Below, piece by piece: positions 17,324-25,463 of a DNA stretch of 64,000 bases (position 1 is its first letter; every line of letters begins with the position of its first letter). Under the pieces are notes generated by a model. That model was not told the origin of the DNA. It did no database searches and was given only the letters and a program-made list of their open reading frames with translations. Source of the stretch: Actinobacteria bacterium OV320 (GTDB taxonomy: Bacteria; Actinomycetota; Actinomycetes; Streptomycetales; Streptomycetaceae); the NCBI GenBank assembly GCA_001298545.1, contig LJCX01000028.1:620001-684000 (forward strand). The letters run 5' to 3'. The translations under genes and the position numbers were made by a program.

Positions 17324-18193
17324 CTATTCCGGTTGGTGCTCCGGGCCGCCGAAGTCCGGGCTGCTGTAGTCCGGGCTGCTGAAGCTCGGGCGTGGGCCGG
17401 TCGAACGGCCGTCGTCCGGGCTGCTGAAGCCCGGGCGGTCGTAGCCGATCTTCGGGAGGCGGTTGGTCGGGGCCGGTGGCACCGGGTCGGTGTGCAGGGC
17501 AGCCGCCGTGCCGGGATCGGCGAGGGCCTCCCGGAGGAACGGCAGGATGCCGCGTTCCAGCAGGGCATCTCGCCAGGCTTCCCTGGCCTGGTCGACCTCC
17601 TCGCTCAGTTCGCCGTACGGTCCGGCCTCCAGGGAGGGCCGGTTACGCAGGGCGGTGAGCAGCAGCGCGACGGTGGCGACGAGGATCGCGGCCACGGCCA
17701 CGGCCCCGAACGTCCAGCCGGCGGTGACCATGGTCCGGGCGAACGCCTGCTCGGGGTCCAGCACCCTGAGGAGATAGCCGACGAGCAGGAAGATCACCGC
17801 GGCGGTCCCGGCGAGCACGGGGGTGAGGACGGCGGCGACGGCGCCCGCCCCGGCGGCTTCGGCGGCCTGGGCCGCCTCCCCCATGGTGGTGGCGAGCCCC
17901 ATCGCGGCCACGCCCGGCTCCGCGGAGGCGGTCTCGGACGGGGACGACGGGGTGGACGGCGCGGGGTGGCGCAGTTCCTCGCGGACCTTCACGTAGTGCT
18001 GGTACTCGGCCGCCGCGGCCACCGTGATGAGTGCGGAGGCGTTGAGCGCCATGGTGCGCAGTTGTTCGGGGTTGAGCCGCTGTCCGACTGCGGCCAGTTC
18101 CGGGTGGTGTGGGGCGGAGCGCAGCGCCTCGTCGAGGATCCGCTCGTACTCCTGGCGGTCCTCGCTGTTCAGGTGCTGCGGAACGCTGTTCAT
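17324..18193 (-). CDS. Conserved membrane protein with Ser-Pro-Asp-rich tail
   Basis: A 289-aa protein of unknown function. A hydrophilic N-terminal region (DRQEYERILDEALRSAPHHP) is followed by two membrane segments (VLAGTAAVIFLLVGYLLRVL and TFGAVAVAAILVATVALLLTAL), then a helix EEVDQAREAWRDALLERGILPFL and a low-complexity tail with repeats of FSSPD and YSSPD. I chose ATG 18193, with GGGGG 6 bases upstream; ATG 18199 is two codons earlier. The layout suggests a cytoplasmic-membrane protein with both termini inside. Confidence 0.7.
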   Translation of the reverse strand: MNSVPQHLNSEDRQEYERILDEALRSAPHHPELAAVGQRLNPEQLRTMALNASALITVAAAAEYQHYVKVREELRHPAPSTPSSPSETASAEPGVAAMGLATTMGEAAQAAEAAGAGAVAAVLTPVLAGTAAVIFLLVGYLLRVLDPEQAFARTMVTAGWTFGAVAVAAILVATVALLLTALRNRPSLEAGPYGELSEEVDQAREAWRDALLERGILPFLREALADPGTAAALHTDPVPPAPTNRLPKIGYDRPGFSSPDDGRSTGPRPSFSSPDYSSPDFGGPEHQPE

Positions 18194-18403
18194 CTGCATC
18201 CCCCGATGCTCCGTAGGGCTTGGGGCTCGCATGCCAACGAGCCGTCGGGCAGAAACGGAGGGGAGCCTGCTACGGATAACCCGATGGTAGAGCGGTGACG
18301 GCATGGGGTGACAGGGGGTTTGCCGAAATTGGCCCCTGGCCTGCGATGTCGCAGACGGGTCCACAGTGGGGTACTTCTGCCCCGGGAACCGCCCCGGGAA
18401 TGC

Positions 18404-19489
18404 TCAGATTTCCAGGGGCAGTTGCTGGACCAGCAGTTTTCCGGCCATCGTCACTCCGCCGTCCATCGCGATGGCGAGCCCGTCCGCGTAGAGGTGCGGT
18501 CCCTCGACGTGCGGACCGCCGTTGTCCTCGCCGTCCTCGGAGCCGACTTCGCCAAGCAGGTAGGGAATCGGGCTGTGGCCGTGAACGATGCGGGTACCGC
18601 CGTACGTATCGAGCAGGGAGCGTACGGCGTCGGCGCCGCCCTCGTCGCGGAAGGAGAAGCGCTTGGTGAACTTGCGGAAGAGATCCCACACCTCGTCCGC
18701 GTCGTTGCGCGTGATCGTCTCGCGGACGGTGTCGTTGACCGCCTCGATCGAGTCGCCGTAGTCGAGGTAGGCGGTGGTGTCGGAGTGCACGAGCAGGTGG
18801 CCGTCGACCTCCTCGACCGCGTCGAGGCGGGCCATCCACTGGAGGTGGTGATCCTGGAGACGGTCCATGTCGTACTTCTGGCCGCCGTTGAGCAGCCAGG
18901 CCGCCTGGAAGGTGGCGGTGCCCGCGCCGGAGTTGACGGGCGTGTCGCCGAAGCGCTTGGCGCCGAGCAGCAGCAGTTCGTGGTTGCCCATGAGGGCCTT
19001 GCAGTACCCGCCGGCCGCGGCGGCCTCGGCGGACAGCCGCATGACGAGGTCGATGACGCCGATGCCGTCCGGGCCGCGGTCGGTGAAGTCACCGAGGAAC
19101 CACAGCCGGGCGGTGCCGGCGCACCAGTTGCCTGCGGAGTCGACCAGGCCCTTCTCCTGGAGCGCGGCCAGCAGTTCGTCGAGGTAGCCGTGGACGTCGC
19201 CGACGACGAACAGCGGTCCCGGGCCGGTCGCGGCCGGCGTGGCCTGGACGGCTGCCGGGTCCACGGTCACTTGGAGGGTGTCGCCGCGTCGGCTGATGAC
19301 GGGCAGGTCGCGCTGGGTGGGCGTGTAGCCGTCCGGGTGCTCCAGCGGCTCTTCGAGAGGCGGCGCGGCGTTGCCCGGTTCCGTGCCGGGGTCGTACGGA
19401 CCGGTCTCGTGGACGTACGCGGGCACCCGGAAGTCGCGCAACGTCGCCGTCCGCTCCACCTCGGGTCCCTGACCGGCCCCCTGAGTCAT
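18404..19489 (-). CDS. Calcineurin-like metallophosphoesterase
   Basis: Predicted dinuclear-metal phosphoesterase of 361 aa. The metal-binding motifs are in order: GDVHGYLDEL (D-x-H), GDFTDRGPDG (GDxxDRG), GNHELL (GNHE), a histidine in DGHLLVHSDT, and VHGHSPIPYL (GHxP). This PPP-like arrangement resembles ApaH/serine-threonine phosphatase relatives. The first ~100 residues (TLRDFRVPAYVHETGPYDPG) carry no known domain. ATG 19489 follows GGAGGGG at good spacing. Substrate unknown; protein or dinucleotide phosphatase activity are both possible. Confidence 0.85.
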   Translation of the reverse strand: MTQGAGQGPEVERTATLRDFRVPAYVHETGPYDPGTEPGNAAPPLEEPLEHPDGYTPTQRDLPVISRRGDTLQVTVDPAAVQATPAATGPGPLFVVGDVHGYLDELLAALQEKGLVDSAGNWCAGTARLWFLGDFTDRGPDGIGVIDLVMRLSAEAAAAGGYCKALMGNHELLLLGAKRFGDTPVNSGAGTATFQAAWLLNGGQKYDMDRLQDHHLQWMARLDAVEEVDGHLLVHSDTTAYLDYGDSIEAVNDTVRETITRNDADEVWDLFRKFTKRFSFRDEGGADAVRSLLDTYGGTRIVHGHSPIPYLLGEVGSEDGEDNGGPHVEGPHLYADGLAIAMDGGVTMAGKLLVQQLPLEI

Positions 19490-20057
19490 CAGACCCCTCC
19501 ACCATCGCGCCGCATCTGCACCCTTCGGGCTGCCTGGTCGCAGCGGCCCGCGGTGCCGTGCGTCCATCATAGGAATGCGGATCGTGCCGTGTGATGACCC
19601 AGGGGTGGTGAATCGGAGCAAGGCTCCAGTTCATCGCGGCTTTCGCCCCGATTGGGCCGGGCTTCGGCAGTCCGCACGCACCCGGCGCGCGCCTTGCTCG
19701 CACCCGCCCCCCCACCCCCGCGGGCTGCTCCGTCGGACGGCGCGGGGGGCGGCATCGGCCGGGCAAGGGTGATTTCGGCGGCCGGAGCAAGGTCGACGAG
19801 GCGTCTGTGACCGAAGTGACGTCTGATGTCTTCAGCACCGCAGGAATTCGCCCGTACGTGACTCCCACCAACTTTCTTTGCCGCCCCCCCCCGCCGCGCC
19901 CCACGTCCCGGACGGCCCGATGCGGACACCCCGGCCGCCCCTGCCGCCGCGAACGGACCTCACCCCACCTCTCCCCCCCCGCCGCCCCTCGCACAGACCG
20001 CCGCTCCCCACAAACCGCACCATGGCGTCGGCGTCGGCTGTGGGGAGCGGCGGCGGG
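19490..20057. other. Intergenic region with terminator, C-rich tracts
   Basis: About 570 bases between the metallophosphoesterase start and the LacI-regulator stop. It contains two C homopolymer runs (near 19880 and 19973) and the hairpin at 19998-20053. Frames that stay open here show no codon bias or homology I can recognise. Confidence 0.5.
19998..20053 (-). terminator. Terminator of LacI-family gene
   Basis: A perfect 15-bp stem (CCGCCGCTCCCCACA with its complement at 20039-20053) around a 26-base loop, ending 5 bases after the LacI-regulator stop. Strong GC stem, no T run. Confidence 0.8.
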
Positions 20058-21146
20058 TTACTTCTCCTCCGGTGCCCGGGGTGGGCTGACCGTGGTCCGA
20101 GGGGGGCGTCGCTGCGAAGAGGTGCGTACGAACAGCTCGGTCGGTATGACCTGCTCGACCGGACGGTCCGCTTCCTCGCCCTCGATCGCGTCGATGAGGA
20201 GTTGGACCACCGCCGTACCGATGCGGCGCGGCTTCAACGAGAGGGTCGTGACGGGCGGCTCGGTGTTGGCGTACACCGTGGACTCGCTGCAGCACACGAT
20301 CAGCAGGTCCTCGGGGACCCGCAGCCCGTAGCGGCGGGCCGCGGCGAGCAGGTCGGTGCCGTTGGGGTCGAACAGGCCGTAGACGGCGTCGGGGCGGTCG
20401 GGGCGGGCCAGCAGCCGGTCGGCGGCCACGGCGCCCGCGCACGGGTCGTGCGCGGGGTAGGCCTCGTAGACCGGATCCTGACCGACCCGCTCGCACCACC
20501 GCAGGTACGCGCTGGTCGACAGGTGTGTGTATGTGTCCGTGGTGGTGCCGGTGAGGAGGCCGATGCGGCGGGCGCCGGCGTCGGCCAGGTGGTCGAGGAT
20601 GTCGAGGACGGCGGCCTCGTGGTCGTTGTCCACCCACGCGGTGACCGGGAGCGTGCCGGCCGGGCGGCCGTCGGAGACGACCGGTAAGCCCTGCCGGACC
20701 AGCTCGCTGACCACCGGATCCTGGTCGGACGGGTCGATGACGACCGTGCCGTCCAGAGCCACGTTGGACCAGACGTCGTGGCGCGAGGTGGCGGGGAGGA
20801 TGACGAGCGCGTAACCGCGGGCGAGTGCGGCCGAGGTGGCGGCGCGCGCCATTTCCGCGAAGTAGGCGAACTCGGTGAAGGTGAAAGGTTCATCCCCGTA
20901 GGTCGTCACGGTCAGGCCGATGAGGCCCGACTTGCCGGTACGGAGGGTTCGGGCCGCCGCCGAGGGGCGGTAGCCGAGTCGGTCTGCGACCTCGCGGACA
21001 TGGCGGCGGGTGGCATCCGGAAGCCTGCCCTTGCCGTTGAGGGCGTCGGAGACGGTCGTGATGGAGACTCCGGCGGCGGCGGCCACGTCCCTGATGCCCG
21101 CCCGGCCCGGCCGGCTGCCTCGGCGTGAGGTTTCCGCGCGGCTCAC
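20058..21146 (-). CDS. LacI-family transcriptional regulator
   Basis: A 362-aa repressor-type regulator. The N-terminal HTH reads GIRDVAAAAGVSITTVSDAL with the hinge GYRPSAAARTLRTGKSG. The periplasmic-binding-protein-like effector domain covers the rest (VVIDPSDQDPVV, IGLLTGTTTDTYTH, DAVYGLFDPNGTDLLAAA). GTG 21146 is preceded by AGGGAAG at 6 bases; an ATG at 21170 is open but lacks a ribosome site. It is divergent from the HisC-like gene with 437 bases between. No sugar transport genes are adjacent, so its target is likely elsewhere or itself. Confidence 0.88.
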   Translation of the reverse strand: MSRAETSRRGSRPGRAGIRDVAAAAGVSITTVSDALNGKGRLPDATRRHVREVADRLGYRPSAAARTLRTGKSGLIGLTVTTYGDEPFTFTEFAYFAEMARAATSAALARGYALVILPATSRHDVWSNVALDGTVVIDPSDQDPVVSELVRQGLPVVSDGRPAGTLPVTAWVDNDHEAAVLDILDHLADAGARRIGLLTGTTTDTYTHLSTSAYLRWCERVGQDPVYEAYPAHDPCAGAVAADRLLARPDRPDAVYGLFDPNGTDLLAAARRYGLRVPEDLLIVCCSESTVYANTEPPVTTLSLKPRRIGTAVVQLLIDAIEGEEADRPVEQVIPTELFVRTSSQRRPPRTTVSPPRAPEEK

Positions 21147-21283
21147 CTGGTGCTTCCCTGCTGCTGTCATGGCGAGCCGATAGTAGGGCTCATTCGGTGG
21201 GGTAGGGCGGACGCATATGCACGCGTTGACAGGCACGTTTCTGCAAGGCCAAATGGGGTCAAGTTCCTTGGATGTAAAGGTAG

Positions 21284-21296
21284 TTGACTCCGTCAA
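21284..21296. promoter_or_regulatory. Inverted repeat TTGACTCCGTCAA
   Basis: A 13-bp palindrome (5-bp arms, TCC centre) about 140 bases upstream of the LacI-family start, in the divergent LacI/HisC spacer. It could be an operator for the regulator, but it is short and unsupported by a second copy. Its TTGAC arms also resemble -35 elements. Confidence 0.35.
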
Positions 21297-21583
21297 TACC
21301 AAGACGTGACGCGTCGGCACGGATGGGCCTGCCAACGCACCGATGTTTCGAAGAGGTCTCAACTCACCTGCACGAGGGATGCGCGCCACGGAGTGCACTA
21401 CCGGCGCGTAGATATATGTGCAGCGCGCCCCCCGACGCGTACGCCTTCGTACGGCTTCGTCCTCAGAAGTCGCAGAGCTCTCTCCGTTTCGGGCACCGGT
21501 CCCTGCTCAGCTGTACGCACCCGCGCCGAATCCTCATAAGGTGAGCAGTATTGAAGCCGGTGGTGGTCACGAGGAGGACTGCG

Positions 21584-22663
21584 GTGAGCGAGACGAGCCC
21601 CAAGCTGCGCGCCGAGCTGGAGGGGATCCCCACCTACAAGCCGGGCAAGCCGGCCGCGGGCGGTGGCCCCGTGGCCTACAAGCTGTCCTCCAACGAGAAC
21701 CCCTATCCGCCGCTGCCGGGCGTGATGGAGTCGGTGACGGCGGCTGCCGCCTCCTTCAACCGCTACCCGGACCTGGCCTGCACGGTTCTGATCAACGAGC
21801 TGTCCGAGCGGTTCGGTGTCCCCGCCTCCCACCTGGCGACCGGCACCGGCTCGGTCGGTGTCGCCCAGCAGCTGGTCCAGGCCACCTCGGGCCCCGGCGA
21901 CGAGGTGATCTACGCCTGGCGGTCCTTCGAGGCCTATCCGATCATCACGCAGATCAGCGGTGCGACGGCGGTGCAGGTGCCGCTGACACCGGGGGATGTG
22001 CACGACCTGGACGCGATGGCCGACGCGATCACCGAGCGGACCCGGCTGATCTTCGTCTGCAACCCCAACAACCCCACGGGCACCGTGGTGAAGCGGGCCG
22101 AGCTGGAACGGTTCCTCGACCGGGTGCCGCGTGACGTGCTGGTCGTGCTCGACGAGGCGTACCGGGAGTTCATCCGCGACCCCGAGGTGCCGGACGGCGT
22201 GGAGCTGTACCGGAAGCGGCCCAATGTCTGTGTCCTGCGGACCTTCTCCAAGGCCTACGGCCTCGCCGGCCTGCGCATCGGCTTTGCCATCGCGCACGAG
22301 CCGGTGGCGGAGGCCCTGCGCAAGACGGCGGTGCCGTTCGGTGTGAGCCAGCTCGCGCAGGAGGCCGCGATCGCCTCGCTGCGTGCCGAGGACGCGTTGC
22401 TCGGCCGGGTCGGTTCCCTGGTGTGCGAGCGCCTCCGGGTGGTCGAGGGGCTGCGCGCGCAGGGCTGGACGGTGCCCGAGACCCAGGCCAACTTCGTGTG
22501 GCTGCGGCTCGGCGAGCAAACGGTCCCCTTCGCTGCCGCGTGTGAGCAGGCGGGCGTCGTGGTGCGGCCGTTCCCGGGCGAGGGCGTGCGGGTGACGATC
22601 GGGGAGAACGAGGCGAACGACATCTTCCTGAAGGTGACGGAAGGGTTCCGCAAGGAGCTCTAG
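21584..22663 (+). CDS. hisC: Histidinol-phosphate / aromatic amino acid aminotransferase
   Basis: PLP-dependent class I/II aminotransferase, 359 aa. Family motifs: KLSSNENPYPPLPGV, FNRYPD, FVCNPNNPTGT, VVLDEAYREF and the Schiff-base lysine in TFSKAYGLAGLRIG near residue 219. It is outside a his operon, so it could be a second HisC or the phenylalanine/tyrosine aminotransferase (Pat), which would match the pheA gene in the same region; the sequence alone does not separate these. GTG 21584 is preceded by GAGGAGG at 6 bases. Monocistronic. Confidence 0.85.
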   Translation: MSETSPKLRAELEGIPTYKPGKPAAGGGPVAYKLSSNENPYPPLPGVMESVTAAAASFNRYPDLACTVLINELSERFGVPASHLATGTGSVGVAQQLVQATSGPGDEVIYAWRSFEAYPIITQISGATAVQVPLTPGDVHDLDAMADAITERTRLIFVCNPNNPTGTVVKRAELERFLDRVPRDVLVVLDEAYREFIRDPEVPDGVELYRKRPNVCVLRTFSKAYGLAGLRIGFAIAHEPVAEALRKTAVPFGVSQLAQEAAIASLRAEDALLGRVGSLVCERLRVVEGLRAQGWTVPETQANFVWLRLGEQTVPFAAACEQAGVVVRPFPGEGVRVTIGENEANDIFLKVTEGFRKEL

Positions 22664-22777
22664 CGCGTCGGCTGCGCTGGTTTCGGCTGGTCAGCAGGGG
22701 TGACAGGGGGGTTTCCGCGGGTAGGCGGGGACCCCCCTTCGGCTATCGAAAATCGGTGAGTCATACTAGCTTGTGAA

Positions 22778-22793
22778 TGTGAACGCTTTCACA
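22778..22793 (+). promoter_or_regulatory. Rex operator (ROP) ahead of cydA
   Basis: TGTGAACGCTTTCACA matches the Rex consensus TGTGAACGCGTTCACA with one base changed. It lies 37 bases upstream of the chosen cydA start. In S. coelicolor Rex, a redox sensor that binds NAD+/NADH, represses the cyd genes until NADH rises under low oxygen. The same role is inferred here. Confidence 0.88.
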
Positions 22794-22829
22794 AGCGTGA
22801 TCCACGAGCGTGAGGTAAGGAGTGACGAC

Positions 22830-24338
22830 GTGGACCTGGCTCTGGCGCCGGAGACCCTGGCGCGCTGGCAGTTCGGCATCACCACCGTCTACCACTTCCT
22901 CTTCGTCCCCCTGACGATCTCCCTCGCGGCCCTCACCGCCGGGCTGCAGACCGCATGGGTGCGCACGGAGAACGAGAAGTACCTCAGGGCGACGAAGTTC
23001 TGGGGCAAGCTCTTCCTGATCAACATCGCGATGGGTGTCGTCACCGGCATCGTGCAGGAGTTCCAGTTCGGCATGAACTGGTCCGACTACTCGCGCTTCG
23101 TCGGAGACGTCTTCGGCGCCCCGCTCGCCTTCGAGGCCCTGATCGCCTTCTTCTTCGAGTCCACCTTCATCGGCCTGTGGATCTTCGGCTGGGACAAGCT
23201 GCCGAAGAAGATCCACCTGGCCTGCATCTGGATGGTCTCGATCGGCACGATCCTGTCGGCGTACTTCATCCTCGCGGCCAACTCGTGGATGCAGCACCCC
23301 GTCGGCTACCGGATCAACAAGGAGAAGGGGCGGGCCGAGCTCACCGACTTCTGGGCCGTGCTGACCCAGAACACCGCGCTCAGCCAGGTCTTCCACACCA
23401 TGTCCGCGGCCTTCCTCACCGGTGGCGCCTTCATGGTCGGCATCGCCGCTTTCCACCTGTACCGCAAGAAGCACATCCCGGTGATGAAGACCTCGCTGCG
23501 GCTCGGCCTGGTCACGGTGGTCATCGCCGGTCTGCTCACCGCCATCAGCGGCGACACCCTCGGCAAGGTCATGTTCAAGCAGCAGCCGATGAAGATGGCC
23601 GCCGCCGAGGCCCTGTGGGACGGCGAGGCACCCGCGCCGTTCTCGGTCTTCGCCTACGGCGATGTCGAGAAGGGGCACAACAGGGTCGCCATAGAGATCC
23701 CGGGCCTGCTGTCCTTCCTCGCGAACGACGACTTCAGCTCGTACGTCCCCGGCATCAACGACGTGAACAAGGCCGAACAGGAGAAGTACGGCCCCGGCGA
23801 CTACCGGCCCAACATCCCCGTCGCCTACTGGGGCTTCCGCTGGATGATCGGCTTCGGCATGTCGTCCTTCGCGATCGGCCTGGCAGGACTCTGGCTCACC
23901 CGCAAGAAGTTCCTGCTGCCGCAGCACCTGAGGGTCGGCGAGGACGAGGTGCCGCACGTGGTGCTGTTCAAGAACAAGGCGCTCAGCCCGAAGCTCACCA
24001 AGCTCTACTGGCTGGCGGCGATCTGGACGCTGGGCTTCCCGCTGATCGCCAACTCCTGGGGCTGGATCTTCACCGAGATGGGCCGTCAGCCCTGGGTCGT
24101 CTACGGCGTCCTCCAGACCCGTGACGCGGTCTCCCCCGGGGTCTCCCAGGGCGAGGTCCTCACGTCGATGATCGTCTTCACGGCGCTCTACGCGATTCTC
24201 GCCGTCATCGAGGTCAAGCTGCTGGTGAAGTACGTGAAGGCCGGCCCGCCCGAGCTCACCGAGGCCGACCTCAACCCGCCCACGAAGATCGGCGGCGACT
24301 CCCGTGACGCCGACAAGCCGATGGCCTTCTCCTACTAG
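22830..24338 (+). CDS. cydA: Cytochrome bd ubiquinol/menaquinol oxidase subunit I
   Basis: Haem-bearing subunit of the high-affinity terminal oxidase, 502 aa, about nine membrane segments. It oxidises menaquinol and reduces O2 at low oxygen. Recognisable parts: LARWQFGITTVYHFLFVPL with the N-terminal haem ligand histidine, GIVQEFQFGMNW, FFFESTFIGLWIFGWDKL and the conserved GRQPWVVYGVLQTRDAVSP near the C-terminus. The quinol-binding Q-loop is the short type. GTG 22830 follows TAAGGAG at 7 bases; an upstream GTG at 22773 would start at the Rex operator and is rejected. Co-transcribed with cydB (20-base gap). Confidence 0.96.
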   Translation: MDLALAPETLARWQFGITTVYHFLFVPLTISLAALTAGLQTAWVRTENEKYLRATKFWGKLFLINIAMGVVTGIVQEFQFGMNWSDYSRFVGDVFGAPLAFEALIAFFFESTFIGLWIFGWDKLPKKIHLACIWMVSIGTILSAYFILAANSWMQHPVGYRINKEKGRAELTDFWAVLTQNTALSQVFHTMSAAFLTGGAFMVGIAAFHLYRKKHIPVMKTSLRLGLVTVVIAGLLTAISGDTLGKVMFKQQPMKMAAAEALWDGEAPAPFSVFAYGDVEKGHNRVAIEIPGLLSFLANDDFSSYVPGINDVNKAEQEKYGPGDYRPNIPVAYWGFRWMIGFGMSSFAIGLAGLWLTRKKFLLPQHLRVGEDEVPHVVLFKNKALSPKLTKLYWLAAIWTLGFPLIANSWGWIFTEMGRQPWVVYGVLQTRDAVSPGVSQGEVLTSMIVFTALYAILAVIEVKLLVKYVKAGPPELTEADLNPPTKIGGDSRDADKPMAFSY

Positions 24339-24358
24339 GCCGAGGGAGCTGCACAGTC

Positions 24359-25363
24359 ATGGAACTGCACGACGTCTGGTTCGTCCTGATCGCCGTCCTG
24401 TGGACCGGCTACTTCTTCCTGGAGGGCTTCGACTTCGGGGTCGGCATCCTCACCAAGCTGCTCGCCCGCGACCGGCCCGAGCGGCGGGTGCTCATCAACA
24501 CCATCGGGCCCGTCTGGGACGGCAACGAGGTGTGGCTGCTCACGGCGGGCGGCGCGACCTTCGCCGCCTTCCCCGAGTGGTACGCCACGCTCTTCTCCGG
24601 CTTCTACCTGCCCCTGCTGCTCATCCTGGTCTGTCTGATCGTGCGGGGCGTCGCCTTCGAATACCGGGCGAAGCGGCCCGAGGAGAACTGGCAGCGCAAC
24701 TGGGAGACCGCGATCTTCTGGACCTCGCTCCTTCCCGCGTTCCTGTGGGGCGTCGCCTTCGGCAACATCGTGGGGGGCGTCAAGATCGACCAGGACTTCG
24801 AGTACGTGGGCAACGTCTGGGACCTGCTCAACCCGCACGCGCTGCTGGGCGGTCTGGTGACCCTGACGCTGTTCACCTTCCACGGTGCGGTGTTCACGGC
24901 GCTCAAGACCGTCGGCGAGATCCGGGAACGGGCGCGGAAGCTGGCACTGAAGGTGGGGCTCGCCACCGCCGTGTTCGCTTCGGTCTTCCTGCTGTGGACG
25001 CAGATCGACAGTGGTGACGCCAAGAGTCTGGTCGCCCTGGTCGTGGCGATCGGTGCCCTGGTCGCGGCGCTTGTGGCGAATCAGGCGGGACGCGAGGGAT
25101 GGTCGTTCGCGCTCTCCGGCGTCACCATCGTGGCCGCCGTGGCGATGCTCTTCCTGACGCTCTTTCCGAACGTCATGCCGTCCACGCTCGACGAGAACTG
25201 GAGCCTCACGGTGACCAACGCCTCGTCCAGCCCGTACACCTTGAAGATCATGACCTGGTGTGCGGGGATCGCCACACCGATCGTGCTGCTCTACCAGGGC
25301 TGGACGTACTGGGTGTTCCGCAAGCGGATCGGTACGCAGCACATCGCCGAGGTCGCGCACTGA
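24359..25363 (+). CDS. cydB: Cytochrome bd oxidase subunit II
   Basis: Membrane partner of CydA, 334 aa with about eight segments. Conserved blocks: FLEGFDFGVGIL, GPVWDGNEVWLLTAGGATFA, FPEWYATLFSGFYLPL and TLFTFHGAVFTALKT. The length and motifs are those of actinobacterial CydB. It follows cydA by 20 bases. Downstream are three parS palindromes and then cydCD; the long palindromes could reduce read-through. Confidence 0.96.
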   Translation: MELHDVWFVLIAVLWTGYFFLEGFDFGVGILTKLLARDRPERRVLINTIGPVWDGNEVWLLTAGGATFAAFPEWYATLFSGFYLPLLLILVCLIVRGVAFEYRAKRPEENWQRNWETAIFWTSLLPAFLWGVAFGNIVGGVKIDQDFEYVGNVWDLLNPHALLGGLVTLTLFTFHGAVFTALKTVGEIRERARKLALKVGLATAVFASVFLLWTQIDSGDAKSLVALVVAIGALVAALVANQAGREGWSFALSGVTIVAAVAMLFLTLFPNVMPSTLDENWSLTVTNASSSPYTLKIMTWCAGIATPIVLLYQGWTYWVFRKRIGTQHIAEVAH

Positions 25364-25379
25364 GTCTGATGTGGGGTGT

Positions 25380-25393
25380 GTTTCACGTGAAAC
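25380..25393. other. parS site, perfect, in 30-bp palindrome
   Basis: Perfect GTTTCACGTGAAAC at the centre of a perfect 30-bp palindrome spanning 25372-25401. Starts 16 bases after the cydB stop. Confidence 0.95.
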
Positions 25394-25415
25394 ACACCCC
25401 ATGAGGAGAAAGCGT

Positions 25416-25429
25416 GTTTCACGTGAAAC
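25416..25429. other. parS site, perfect, in 28-bp palindrome
   Basis: Perfect GTTTCACGTGAAAC at the centre of a perfect 28-bp palindrome (25409-25436) that ends in CTTTTC on the + strand, so the RNA hairpin also resembles a terminator. Confidence 0.95.
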
Positions 25430-25449
25430 ACGCTTTTCGAGAAGAGGGT

Positions 25450-25463
25450 GTTTCACGTGAAAC
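25450..25463. other. parS site, perfect, covering cydCD start codon
   Basis: Perfect GTTTCACGTGAAAC. The GTG start codon of cydCD (25457-25459) is inside the site and its ribosome site GAAGAGG is just upstream. Confidence 0.95.

Noticed and set aside
18200..18403. Possible tRNA near 18270-18300 (GGTAGAGCGG word)
   Set aside because: No acceptor, anticodon or T-arm pairing can be built around it.
19567..19929. Minus-strand frame of 120 codons in the spacer before the LacI gene
   Set aside because: It crosses C-rich homopolymers, has no plausible ribosome site and shows no recognisable domain.
25414..25431. Short frames starting MFHVKH at parS sites
   Set aside because: GTG TTT CAC GTG AAA CAC is the parS palindrome itself read as codons, so the shared peptide is a product of the DNA site, not homologous proteins.
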